Below the pieces are notes generated by a model, which searched no databases, was not told the origin of the DNA, and worked only from the letters and a program-made list of their open reading frames with translations. A stretch of 64,000 nt of DNA, taken from Maratus speciosus. Lineage: Eukaryota; Arthropoda; Arachnida; Araneae; Salticidae. The stretch covers positions 98,238,363 through 98,302,362 of the forward strand of contig OZ010790.1 of NCBI GenBank assembly GCA_963932465.1. Direction: 5' to 3'. This document shows, one piece after another, positions 46,753 to 59,663 of this stretch. Each line of letters starts with the position of its first letter. Positions within the stretch are counted from its first letter, which is position 1. The position numbers were made by a program, and so were the translations under genes.

Positions 46753-48335
46753 TCTATAATAATAAAGAAAGAAGTTTGTGCGTGAGTGAGTGTGCCGACG
46801 GTGTTCTGAAGAGACCACTGCACGTAGAGATACAAAATTCGGGGAAAAGGTACGTCTATATATGAAGTTCTGCGCCTCGAAGCCCGATTTTCGATTTTTT
46901 GATTAGATTTTTCTTAATTTAATTTTTTATGCGATTTTTAGCGCTTTTTTATGTTTCGAGGCGATTTTTCCATATAAGTGAGAAGAATACAGTTTCTTTC
47001 TTTTAACCCAATATAGTGAATTTTGTTCTCTTTTCAAAAAAAGTTTATTCGGAATTCGTGCAGCGATTTTTGAACCTTGAGCGAATTTTTAATGCAATTA
47101 TTGAACAGCATTTAATGCATTTCCAAACCTATAAGGAGGTTGCCGAAGAGGGACATAGTTCTGTCGCCAAATGCAGCTAAGTTTGTCGCCAACTTGGCGG
47201 CATATCGCCAAAAGTAACGCCAACTTGGCGATATCTCTAATATTTCGCCAAATTCCCATAGACTCCCATTGTAAACCAATATGGATTACTTTCTTACAGA
47301 AAATCAACAAATTGAGATATTTTAATGCAACAAAAACTAATATTAACTTAAGGGATTATATTAATTCTATTTTTCCACATTAGGAAAAAGAATACAGTTT
47401 CTTTCTTTTAACCCAAAATAGTAAATTTTGTTCTCTTTTCAAAAAAGTTTATTCGGAATTCGTGCAGCGATTTTTGAATTTTTAGCGAATTTTTTATGCG
47501 ATTATTGAACAGTATGTAATGAATGTCCATACGTATAAGGGGGTTACCGTAGCGGGGGGGGGGATCCAGTTCTGTCGCCAAATGCAGCCAAGTTTGTCGC
47601 CAACTTGGCGATATATCGCCAAATCTGGCGACCAAAATGAGTTGCCAAAAGTGACGCCAACTTGGCGATATCTCTAATATTTCGCCAAATTCCCATAGAC
47701 TTCCACTATAAAACAATAGGGTTTACTTGCTTACAGAAAATCAACAAATTGAGATATTTTAATGCAACAAAAACTAATATTAACTTAAGGGATTATATTA
47801 ATTATATTTAAGGGAGTCCAAGTAAATTAATTACGAATAAAAGTAACATGATCTAACGCTTAGCATGATTTCCAAAACATAAATTTTAAGAGAGCCCACA
47901 GGTCAAAGGAATTAGATTTGAAACTTTTATCCAATTATAGTAAATTTTGACTTTCATGATTTTTGAACTTTTTGTGATTTTTAATGCGCTTTTTACGTTT
48001 CTTCGCGATCTGCTGCAATTTTTTTACATTCCATTTTTGACCTAAAGTACATTCTGCCCTCATTTCAATAAAGTTTATTCGGATTTCGTATAGCAATTTT
48101 CGAATTTTTCGGGAATTTTGTGTGTGATTTTTAGTGTATTTTAGCGATTTGCTACTATTTTTCCGCATTAGTGAAAGGAATCAACTTGCAATCTTCGAAC
48201 ACATATTTTTTCTCTGTTCAGAATTTGTGAAGCGATTTAAAAATTTTTTGCGATATCTTATTGTGATTTTCAGAGCTTTTTCGTAATTCCTGCCGTTTTT
48301 TGACGTACCCGGGCAACGCCGGGCAAGTTCGCTAG
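46753..48335 (+). mobile_element. Helitron-like unit 2 with terminal hairpin and CTAG
   Basis: It has the same 5' start as unit 1 and two copies of the TTGGCGA palindrome block (47163-47240 and 47575-47690). It ends ACCCGGGCAACGCCGGG, a hairpin, then CAAGTTCGCTAG. The 5' TC and a 3' hairpin plus CTRR are Helitron signatures. There is no Rep/helicase frame, so it is non-autonomous. Confidence 0.75.
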
Positions 48336-49440
48336 TCTATAACAATAAGGAAAGAAGTTTGTGTGTGAGTGAGTGTGTCGGCGGTGTTCTGAAGGGACCG
48401 CTGCACGTAGAGCTACAAAATTTGGGGAAAAGGTACGTCTATATATGAAGTTTTACACCAAGAAGCCCGATGTTCGATTTTTTCATTAATTTTTTTTTAT
48501 TTAATTTTTTATGCGATTTTTAGCACTTTTTTAAGTTTCGAAGCGATTTTTTCCATATAAGTGAGAAGAATATGGTTTCCTTCTTTTAACCCACTATAGT
48601 AAATTTTGTTCCCTTTTCAAAAAAGTTTATTCGGAATTCATGCAGCGATTTTTGAATTTTTAGCGAATTTTTATGCAATTATTGAACAGCATTTAATGCA
48701 TTTCCATACCTATATGGAGGTTACTGTACAGGGACACAGTTCTGTCGCCAAATGCCGCCAACTTGGCGGTATATCGCCAAATTTGGCGACCGAAATGAGT
48801 TGCCAAAAGGGACACCAACTTGGCGATATCTCTAATATTTCGCCAAATTCCCATAGACTTTCATTGTAAACCAATATGGATTACTTGCTTACAGAAAATC
48901 AACAAATTGAGATATTTTAATGCAACAAAAACTAATATTTATAATAAAACACTCATACTACAATATATATCAAAACACACATACACACATAAATAACGCC
49001 TGCATTCAACAGTTAAAGGTATATACAAATATTATACAGACATACAAACAATAAATACAATAAATCCAACTGGAGTGAAAAATTAGCCAGAGCCAGGAAT
49101 CGAACCCGGGACCAAAGACTAATATTAACTTAAGGGATTATATTAATCGATTTTTCCACATTAGGAAAAAGAATGCGGTTTCTTTCTTTTAACCCAATAT
49201 AGTAAATGTTGTTCTCTTTTCAAAAAAGTTTATTCGGAATTCATGCAGCGATTTTGGAATTTTTAGCGAATTTTTTATGCGATTATTGAACAGCATGTAA
49301 TGCATGTCCATACATATAACGGGGGGTTACCGTAGGGGGGATCCAGTTCTGTCGCCAAATAACGCCAAGTTTATCGCCAAATTTGGCGACCAAAATTCGT
49401 CGCCAAAAGTGACGCCAACTTGGCGATATCTCGCCAAGGC
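48336..49440 (+). mobile_element. Helitron-like unit 3, joined directly to unit 2
   Basis: TCTATAACAATAAGGAAAGA begins at the base after the CTAG of unit 2. The unit contains the palindrome block twice (48740-48850 and 49350-49455). It is interrupted by the SINE insertion at 48940-49117. Its 3' end is not recognisable. Confidence 0.65.
48940..49117 (-). mobile_element. SINE insertion with a 9-bp target duplication
   Basis: ACTAATATT flanks the insert (48931-48939 and 49118-49126). Unit 2 shows the empty site (ACTAATATTAACTTAAGG near 47337). On the minus strand it begins with GGTCCCGGGTTCGATTCC, a B box, and continues into a body ending in AT-rich repeats. Confidence 0.75.
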
Positions 49441-49687
49441 GATTTGTCGCCAACTTTATGTTATCAGCTGAAAAAAACCAGACTTTTTAAGGAATTTTTT
49501 AAAAGTTCGTTCTTTTTTTTTGCCCCCCCCCCCCCCCCCCTTAGTGTTGAAATTTTAGGAAATCCTTTCTTAGCGGCACTCTATGTCATAAGAAGTATTT
49601 TTACCCCAATTTTCAAAATTTTAGGTTCAGTAATTTAGGATGCGCGTTGATTAATGCAAAATCCAGACTTTCTTTTATATATATAGA
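49441..49687 (-). other. Fragment ending at a Helitron-like 5' tip
   Basis: It holds a C run at 49525-49541. At its right edge, read on the minus strand, TCTATATATATAAAAGAAAG follows directly after the CTAG of the element to the right. Confidence 0.45.
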
Positions 49688-51340
49688 CTAGCAGCCTTCG
49701 CCCGATATACTGGTCGGTTTTTCTAAACAAACTTTGAATCAAACGAAATATATCTGTGAATTTGATCAAGCGTTTGAAAGCAATATGGACATTTGCCTGA
49801 AATGCCCATCCGAATTGCTACAAACGATATGGACGTCATTATGCTATTATACCGGGTGTCCCAAAAAGGACTGACTGATTTTAAAATTCAATAACTTGCA
49901 AACGGTGGCAGATATTTAAAAAATTCTTGCAGGAGGTTTATGCATAAGGTCAAAAGTTTTATTACAGTGATTTTCGATTTTAGTTCGAATTACAAACAAT
50001 AGATGGCGTTGTAAGCAATAGTCGCTAAATACAGGCTCGATTTTTGGTCCTTTCTCTTGTTCTATGCGGAAAAAGGAGATGGAAATGTATTATCCGGGCC
50101 ACGAAGTACCAAAAATCGAGCCTGAATTTAGCGTCTATTGATCGCAGCGCCATCTATTGTTTGTAATTCGAACTAAAATTGAAAATCACTATAAAAAAAC
50201 TTTTGACCTTATGCATAACCCTCCTGCAAGAATTTTTTAAATATCTGTCACCGTTTACAAGTTATTGAATTTTAAAATCAGTCAGTCCTTTTTAGGACAC
50301 CCGGTATCTTCTAATGAGACAGACAAAATTTGAGCTGCTGAGGACCAACTTCTTTAGTTGATCCTTTTCTGTAGGGTTTGGTAAAGTACGATAGAACAAT
50401 ATGTAATATACTAAAACCTTTCCTCTGAAAATTTATCAATGCAATTCTCATCAGAATCCGTCCAAAAGAACTTATTAAAAAGGCTAATCTTTTATAACTG
50501 GGTTCACCTGATTCTAGAACTTTCAGCCAAAATTCTATAACCAAGCAAGCAATATGTGTTTTATACTAAAACATTCTCTGAAAAACTAACTAACCGAGCA
50601 AGTTCCACTGAAAATCCACTTAGCAGAATCTTTTAACCTTGTAAATGTACCAAAAGCTTCCCTAACAGTTGTCTATTTAACAGCTTAAGTCCCATCAAAA
50701 TCCATGCACCAGAAACTTTAAAAAATCCAATCTTTCATAATCGTGTTCATCTGATTTTGTAATGTCCCCCATAATTATTTAACTAAGCAACGTAGAACGA
50801 TATGATATACTAAAATATTTTCTGAAAAATTATATAACAATGTAAGTCCCATCAAAATCTATTCAGCAGAACTCAAGTTCTAAGCAGTCGGAACGAAATT
50901 TCTCTTTGCATTTCATATATATTATAGGTAGTTAAATTTAAATATATTTTTCATAATCGCGTTAACCAGATTATAGAAATCTCAAGGATCTGCGTTACCC
51001 TCTGGATTTTTTTAAGAAACTCTGCACACCTTCCATAGCTAAGCATATATATTCTCCAGTATATATACTCTCTGCATATAGCGTACATCCTCTAGTTTTT
51101 TACTACACCACTGAGAACTTTCCCGCATATCATCAAAATCCATTCAGTAGAACTTTAAATAAAAGGTAATCTTTCATAATCGAGTTCATCTAGTTTTAAA
51201 ACTGCGTAGCTGTCACTAAGCAACGTAGAACTATTTTTTTTTTTTTTACATTAAAACACTTCTAAAACAAATTACCTAACTAAAAGTGTATGTTCTACAA
51301 AATTCTGTTCAGTAGAACCTGAGTTATAGCCAATCAAAAT
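49688..51340 (-). mobile_element. Helitron-like element (minus strand), interrupted by a hairpin MITE
   Basis: The tip CTAGCAGCCTTCGCCCG is shared with 10673. The body (50320-51320) shows the ~170-bp modules also found at 39830-41450. The 5' limit is uncertain; AT repeats start at 51357. Confidence 0.5.
49852..50304. mobile_element. Near-perfect hairpin MITE, 453 bp, TA target
   Basis: The ~200-bp arms begin CCGGGTGTCCCAAAAAGGAC and CCGGGTGTCCTAAAAAGGAC and differ at few positions. The central loop is ~50 bp. TA flanks both ends (49850-49851 and 50305-50306). The high arm identity suggests a young or actively converted copy. Confidence 0.88.
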
Positions 51341-51356
51341 GAAATAAGTATTTGCT

Positions 51357-51410
51357 TTATATATATATATATATATATATTTGTTATATATATACATATA
51401 TATATATATA
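51357..51410. repeat. (TA)n microsatellite
   Basis: TA/AT dinucleotides dominate, with short interruptions (TTTGTTA, CATA). Confidence 0.85.
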
Positions 51411-51504
51411 GTAGACGATGAGGAGTAAAAATGTAAGTGCTGGTATTTGGGATTTAAAAATTCTATTGGCGAGATTTGTGCCTGGGTAACATAAAAAGTA
51501 CCCA

Positions 51505-52612
51505 TTTTTAACACTTTCCAACAAAGTTGAAAAGTGTTTATGCATTCGGTTTGTCTGTCCGTCTGTCCACGCTCTAACTCCCGTAAATATACTCGGATTT
51601 TCATGAAATTGATAAAAGTTATTTAGTGTCACCAAAGCATGTTTGGTATTGTGTATGAAGTATGTAGGATTAATCGTTCAGTTACAAGGGCACTCAAAAG
51701 TATTCCATTGCAATGGTAAATGGGGAAAAATCGTTTGCAGAGTATTTTAATCAGATTATGCTATTCCAAATCTGTTGAAACTGATAAAAAAAACACTGAA
51801 TTTCATTACGATAACGTTAAAACAGGGCATTCATAGCATTTTTTATTCATCTACAGGGACATACAAAAGAAATCAGTTACAGTACAGTACTGTATTTAAG
51901 TAATAATTACTGGAGTGTACGGTTTAAAATTCGGTATGCGCTTTTAAATTTAATTAATTTTTTGTATCTTACTCGTTATTTATAAATTCTATGCCTCAAA
52001 TACAGGGCTGCACAAAAGTATTCACGTACCGTTCTCCTTATTACAGGAATTTGCTCAAGGTAAATTTTCGACTGAAGTATATGTACCTCTTAAGTGAACT
52101 AAATTTTGGCATGCATGTAGTTAATAGATTCAAATCTATATATCATATACAAGGCTACTGAAAAAATTCGCATAATTCTCCGAATGTAGATGGGACCAGC
52201 TTAAATGGGTTTTGAAATGTATTATGCTTTTCTATATGGTTGAATTAGACGTAATACATTAATTTTTTTAACGGTGCAGTTTTGTTACATTATTCTGAAT
52301 GTGTTGGAAAGTGTTTCATAATCTATGCTTGACGCATGATTTTTTCTTACTTATTTCTTCTTATCCCGGAGCAAATGACAAATTGCAAAATATTTTTTTC
52401 AATTTAAACCTTTGAAAATGAAGACTTTTTTTAAGCAGTACAAACAGTGCTTTCATATTTAAATTATATATTTCCGATTCACAGAATTTATTCCTTATTA
52501 AACCTTTTTAACACTTTCCAACAAAGTTGAAAAGTGTTTATGACTTCGGTTTGTCTGTACGTCTGTCCGCGCTCTAACTCTCGTAAATATACTCGGAAAT
52601 AAAGCATCGGAG
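51505..52612. repeat. Two copies of an ACACTTTCCAACAAAGTTG unit
   Basis: About 100 bp at 51512-51605 (containing GTCTGTCCGTCTGTCC and AACTCCCGTAAATATACTCGG-like sequence) recur at 52508-52600. The unit starts with a small hairpin, AACACTTT...AAAGTGTT. The interval between shows no gene. Confidence 0.65.
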
Positions 52613-53099
52613 CTTTCAATGTTTAATTTAAGTTAATTTTCAGGGTCACGTCAATCACGAAGGATTGTTAAGAGGAAGGAATCGATTATGCTTAAAGATA
52701 TACACCTTTTATTGAATATTTAAAAACATTGTTCTTTTCTTCGGCATATAAATAGTAATTTTTGCAAATTTCATGCATTACTTCATTAAACACACTTCGC
52801 TAACGTGTCCATAAGATTTTCTTGTTAACCCTTTCAAGCGCAGAGATCCGACGGCGGGACTATCTAATTATAATGCCAAACTTACAAACTGCATCAAGAA
52901 TATTTTAATAAAATTTTGCTTTCATAATGAAAGCTTAAAAATACAAGTTTTTACTCTCGAAGAAGTTCGTTTGTAAATTCTGGTGTTAGTCAATCATTTC
53001 ATCGTTTTACGAACAGACTTTTTCTGCGTCGTAAAGTGTTAACGGAGAAAAAATATCAGAATCCTTTTAAGTATGAAGTATTTTTATTTGATACCAAAC

Positions 53100-55699
53100 T
53101 TACCTTTTGATAATAATTTAAATTTTCATTGTGGTTTTAAGAATGAAAATATTTATTACCGGATACAATGACGTCATTTTCGACAGAGATAATTTTGCGG
53201 TGCATAATTTTGACATTTACTATCTATTTGCTTTTCAAAAGTTTTTTTTTTTATTTATTGAAATTTTCGATTAAAAATTAAACATTTCTGTTAGCCGTGT
53301 GCAGACGATAAACCGTGAAATATTGGTAATATATTTCTTAAATAATAAGAATTAATACCATAACACAAGGCTCTTTTATTTTAACCTCAAAGCGTATTCG
53401 TTTTATTTTTGATATATGAGGGAAATTTCCCCTTTTTTTCGTATTTTCGTTTTATTTCCAATATGAAGACATATTCATGTCTATTTTTTTATTAGCCCTC
53501 CGTACGGTATGCTATTTCTTTCTCCCAGCTTTTTTTGTGTCGTTTTCAAAAAATAACGTTACCTTACAGAAGCCAGACGTAAAACAAAGCAGAACGATTA
53601 AATACTCAATAGCAATTTTTTTAATTTCTAGGCATCACATATTTTCAATTTTTATACCGTCGTATTGGGAAAAATGTACTTTTAAATGCAATTTGTTTGA
53701 AAACTGTATCTTCATTTGTTTTTCAAATATTAATTTTTTTGTAGTTTTCAGCACCATTTGTGTAATGTTGGAAACTCAAGTACTCCATTTCTGTAGAAAG
53801 TAAAGAGAAAATAGTTGAAAAAGAGCAATTATATCTTTTTGTTGCCATTTTCTCATAACAAACGAAAGAATATGTAATTAAAATACGTGCTATTTTGAAA
53901 AAATATAAACGAAAAATTTCTGTTAAAACAGAAAACTATTATAAACTATATTTAATTTTAAGTATCTATAGACGCTTTCAGTGTGACGTCAGTCATGACG
54001 TTTTGGTTGGAAACTGACTCCAAACAAACGGTTGCTATGCATCATTTCTTTTTAAATATAAATCGTAGAAAATGTTACCAGTACATATCAAGTATTAAAA
54101 CATTAGATGTGAGATACAGATATAAGATATAGCTGCAACACACAAATAAAATAGAAAATACAACATAGCAACCGTTTGTTTGGTGTCAGTTTCCAATCAA
54201 AACGTTATGACTGACGTCCCGACTGAAATCGTCTTTATTAATGTTATAAACAAATGAATACCTATGAATCATTAGATAGCCGTTTTTTTTGTCGAGTTTC
54301 TTTAATGATGGCATGTTTTTGCTGCATTTGTGTTTGCGATAGTGGCATCCTATGCATGCTTTAACTGTAGAATTTTAAGAGTAGATCGTAAATGTGGAAT
54401 TCTTAAGCGGATGCGAATGATGTCATTTTACATAAAATAAAAGTGTGTGCTTTAAGTCTTAAAATTGAAATATGTTTTGTACTATTTATATATACATATT
54501 TTTTTTTCATCGGGGGCAACACTCAATTCTGAAAAAGCAGAATTCCTGTTTTCTAGTTTCATTTTCCTCTTGCACATGAAAATGTTTCAAATCAAAATTA
54601 ACTGTTAAGGATAAATTATTATTCCGGGATCTGATTTTCTTGGCAACAGAAAAAAAAGGATTGTTAAATTTTATAGAAAAATGTCAATTCATTCCTTATG
54701 AAAATAATGAACTGTTTCATTTATAAGAAAAATATTTAAACAAAATAAATAGATCATAGCCTGTATTTATTTCTGGGGTAAAATCCATCTATATGTAAAG
54801 ACAAAAAGGCATTAATTCATCCCTTTTGACGTTGATTTGACTTCAAACAATTACACATACTTTCACATTTACGATATTTTTAGGTGTAGTTCCGTTGCTA
54901 GGTAACAGTTAAAAGAAAATTAAAACAATGAAATATGTAAATTTAAAAGAAGTAAATTTATAAAAGAAAATATTTTGTATTATTGGAACACATATATAAA
55001 CGAATGAACCAAATTTAACCGAAAACTATACAGCTAAATCCGGGGACCTCGCCAACATACCTCCACAATTTCAAGCTAATCGGATGCTTTTTACGGCAGT
55101 TATCGCGGAACAGACAGACGAAAACCAAAAGCTTTTCGTGTCTCCACAGTTAGCCTTCACTGACGTTTCGGCAACTCGTAAATCTGCAGATCAGGAGCCT
55201 CAACGTCATCTTTGCAAGTCATTTTTTTTTAACACTCATTGCATAATATTCAACTTCCTACAAATCGCTTTTTAAAGTTTTCAAATTACATAAATATTTA
55301 AGAGCATACAAGATACTTCGTAAAGTTTCAGAAATTAAAAGTGTTAAACAAGTGGTTGTACATTGATGTTCTGAAATTCTGATGAGCTACTTATTCTGGT
55401 AACTTTTTAAATCAAAAATTGCATTTCTTCAGGGGGGCTCTGCCCCCCTGAACCCCCCGTAGTCTATTTAAATTTACATTCGTAATTTTTTATTGATTGT
55501 GCTGATGGTTATAGTATATCTTAGTTTTTTTTTACGCTGTGATTTATAACGATAAGCATAATTTTTTTTTTATATAAATTAATAAAATTTAAATTTTAAA
55601 TAAAATATTCATGTTAACCGTACACAGACAATAAATCTTGAAGTGACGCCAAAAATGTAACCCTAAAATCCGCTACATTCGGCACAACACAACGACGTG

Positions 55700-55731
<32 letters not shown>

Positions 55732-58720
55732 GCATGAAGTCAAAGAATTTGGTCCCTGTTCCACGTGCTTGTTTTGTTTGGGCCGAATGAGGGCATTTAA
55801 ATCTGAGCGATAGCGCACATCGTATTGCAAACTGTTTTTACGGCATACTGCATCCCCATCTATCTCTTTCCTCCGTGAATAATAGTTAATTTTATTTTAC
55901 CCAAGATCTTTTTATTCCAGCATCTTTGTTTTCGATAAATGACGTCTAATTCACCTGCTATGCGTACTTACTCAAAACTTTTCATCTTGTTATATTAATA
56001 AATACTCGAGAGTTTTCTTTTTATTTCCAATATGCCGCCATATTAATTTTTCTATTCTTAATTTTATTTTTCATTTTCCTGTTTCACGACAAAACATTTC
56101 AATTGAAAATTGTTTAAAAGAAAATATTATTCCGGGTTTTGATTTTCTTGGCAACAATTAAAGAAATATTGGTAAATGTTATGGGAAAATGTTACGTTAT
56201 TCTCTATGAAAATAATGAACTTTTGTATTTTTAAGCAAAATATTTCAATAAAATAAATAAAATAAAAGAAATATTGCCTATTTTTATTTCTGGGCTAAAA
56301 TCCTTCTATATGCAAAGATACAAATGCATTAATTCATCTGTCTTGACGTTGGCTTTACTCAAGCATTATACACGCAATTATACTAATATTATTAGGACCA
56401 AATACGTTGCTAGGCAACAGAGAAAGAAAAGGAAAAAAATGAAATATGCATTATGTCAAATTGATAAAACAAAATCCTTTATATTATTGGAAAACATGCA
56501 TAAAATTCCCCCCAATATTATAAACCTAATTAAAAAAAATCTCGCAAATATATTGACATAATTTATTGGAATAATTTAATAATGTTATTTAAAAATTTCA
56601 GCATCAAAAATTTACCATTTAAATCCATTTTTCATATGAGCCATTTCTTTCAACAAATGAAAATCTGAAAATCGTCTGACTTGCCATTGAAAAGCATTAT
56701 ATAGAGCAAAATAAAATGTTCCATATTTCCCGAACGAATGAACCAAATTTAACCAAAAACTATACAGCTAAGTGCAGGTACCTCATCAACATGCCCAGTG
56801 AATTTCAAGCCGGTCGGATGCTTTTTGCGGCAGTTATCGCGGAACAGACAGACAGACTAACAGAAACCAAAACTTTTCGTGTCTCCACAGTTGCCTTCAT
56901 TGACGTTTCGGCAACTAGTAAATCTGCAGATCAGGAGCCTCAACGTCAGCTCTGCAAGTCATTGTTTTTAGATTCACTTTGGTAATATTCAGTTTCCTGC
57001 AAACCGCAATTTAAAGTTTTCAAATTATGTAATTATTTATAACAATAAAAAATACGAAGTTTTCAGACATTAGAAGCATTAAATTAAAAACGTTATGGAA
57101 GGATATTTCAAAATTTTCATGAGCTGTTAATTCTGGTATATTTTTAAAATAATAAAGTAGATTTCTTCAGGGGGGCTCCGCCCCCCTGAACCCCCGTGGT
57201 CTTATTAATTTACATACGTAACTTTTTATTGATTGCGGTAATGGTTAGCGCAAATCTTTACACTTCCGAACCTTATTTTTCAATACTGGTAACACAGAAG
57301 ATGATTTACATTGACGCAATTATATTAAACGTTTAGGTTTTATGAATGAAAATGTAATTTCCTTTAAAAATAAAATAATTTTCATTCATATTTTCTGAAA
57401 TGAGGCGGCATTAAGAAGTAACACTCGTCAAAAAACTTTTTTTCAGGCAATCTAGTTAATGCTTGTTTTTTAAGAATGAAAATATTTATTTCCCGATACA
57501 ATGACGTCATTTTCGACAACGATAATTTTTCGGTGCATAATTTTGATATTTACAATATATTTGCTTTTCAAAAGTTGTTTTTTTCTCATTGGAATTTTCG
57601 ATTAAGAATTAACATTTCTGTTAGCTGTGTGCAGACGATAAACCATGAGATATTAGTAATATATTTTTTTTAATAATAAGAATTAATATCATAACACAAG
57701 CCCCTTTTATTTCAACTTCAAAGCGTATTCGTTTTATTTTTGATATATGAGATCAAATTCACCTTCTTTTCGTATTTTCACTTTATTTCTAATATGAAGG
57801 CGTATTCATGTCTATTTTTTATTTCATTTTCCTCTCGCACATAAAAATCTTTCAAATCAAAATTAACTGTTTAGGATAAATTTTTATTCCGGGATTGAAT
57901 TTTCGTGGCAACGGCAAAAAAAAAAAAAAAAAAAAAAAAAATGTTAAATTTTACAGCAAATTTCGATTTATTCCTTATGAAAATAATGAACTTTTTAATT
58001 TAAAAGAAAAATATTTGAACAAAATAAATAGAACATAGTCTTTCTTTATTTCTGTGGTAAATTCCATCTACATGTAAAGACACAAAGGCATTAATTCGTC
58101 CCTTTTGACTTTGATTTAACTTCAAACAATTACAAATACTTTCACATTTACGATATTTTTAGGTGTAGTTCGCTGCTAGGTAACAGTTAAAAGATAATAA
58201 AAACAATTAAATATGTGCTTAAAAAGAAAATTTATATTAAAGAAATATTTTATGTTATTGAAACACATATATAAAATCCCTCCATAAAAGTTATACACCG
58301 AATTTAAAAACTCTGACAAATGTATACACAAAATTTCAAACTAATATGAATAATGTATGGTTCTAATTAGGAAATTTCATCATCCTTAATTTAGTATTTA
58401 AATCCTTCAATCATATGAGCCATTTCTTTTCAACAAATAAAAATGGAAAAATCGTCTGAATTGCTATAGGAAATCATTAAGTCACAAAATAAAAAGTTCT
58501 ATATATTCCGAAGAAATGAATCAAATTTAACCAAAAACTATACAGCTAAATCCGGGGATTTCACCAACATGCATCCTTAATTTTAAGATAATCGGATGCT
58601 TTTTACGGCAGTTATCGCGGAACAGATAGACAGACTAACAGACAGACAGACTAACGGAAACCAAAACTTTTCGTGTCTCCACAGTAAGCCTTCACTGACG
58701 TTTCGGCAATAAATAGATAG
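53100..58720. repeat. Three diverged ~1.75-kb direct repeats
   Basis: The block CGGATGCTTTTTACGGCAGT lies at 55081, near 56815 (one mismatch), and at 58593. The block around GACGTCATTTTCGAC lies at 53170, 57503 and 58931. The hairpin GGGGGGCTCTGCCCCCC is at 55432 and a variant at 57171. Spacing of 1734-1778 bp indicates old tandem units or serial insertions of one family. Short frames containing AVIAEQTD are shared because the repeat is shared; no protein domain is seen. Confidence 0.7.
53970..54234. mobile_element. MITE with ~68-bp terminal inverted repeats
   Basis: The arms carry GACGTCAGTCATGACGTTTT and its inverse, followed by GGTTGCTATG. The left end is AGACGCTTTCAGT, the right end the inverse of AGACGATTTCAGT. 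The target duplication is unclear. It lies within the 53100-58720 repeat region. Confidence 0.75.
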
Positions 58721-58867
58721 CTATTTGATAGAATTAGCTTATAAATTCCTCCCAAAAATATGCATGTTTGGAGACTTTTAAACCTAATGGGTAAGCATTT
58801 ATTATCGTGACAATTGCTAATTGACTAAATAGCAAACGTGTGAACATGATTATATTCAGGCAATCTT

Positions 58868-58904
<37 letters not shown>

Positions 58905-59663
58905 ATGAAAACTAATTTCCTGCTAATCATGACGTCATTTTCGACTCTGATATATATGCGGTGCATATTATTGACATTTGCTATCCACTTGCTTTAGAAA
59001 AGTTTTTCTGTTCTTTTAAATAAAAATAAATAAATCTTTATGTTAACTGTGCGCAGACGATAAACAGTAAAATATTGATAACAATTTTCTTTATAAATAA
59101 TAAGAATTAACATAGGCGTAACCAGGTGGGTGCCCTGGCACCCCCCCGCTTGCGCTGACTCAAGCACAATTATTAAAAAAAAATCGAAATCTACAAAAGA
59201 AAAAAGAAGTGAAAGCAGAGTTCAATTAATTTAGTTCAGAAAACTAACAGCCTAAGTTTTGAAATGTGTTAAAAAAAGAAACCCACGTTCTTCTTTTTTT
59301 GTTTTTAAGAATGTTATGTTGTTTATCTTTTCTAAAAATAGAATATCTACAAGAATCTGTATAAGTCCTAGTAAGTCAAAAATGTGGCTTTATAATCCCA
59401 CTTTGACGTCTTTGTTTGTGGGAGATTTTTTTTTTTTTTTAACGCCGTTCTTTCTATTGCATGTTTCTGCAATTTCATGAGAAATTAACGCAAGTTCTTG
59501 ACGAGGATAGAAACTATTTGTCTCTTTGCTTTCGTAGTTTAAAATCCAGAAAGAAGCAAAAAAAAAAAAAAAAAATCCCTGCCGTCTCGGGCCTACAGGC
59601 GGAGGTAGATTTCGAAGTTAGGTACTAAATTCACCAACAAAACTTAAATCAACATTAGAGATA

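Noticed and set aside
55084..56985. Two similar frames containing AVIAEQTD as a small gene family
   Set aside because: Their similarity follows from the ~1.75-kb DNA repeat. The frames differ in length, start in non-homologous places and lack a domain.
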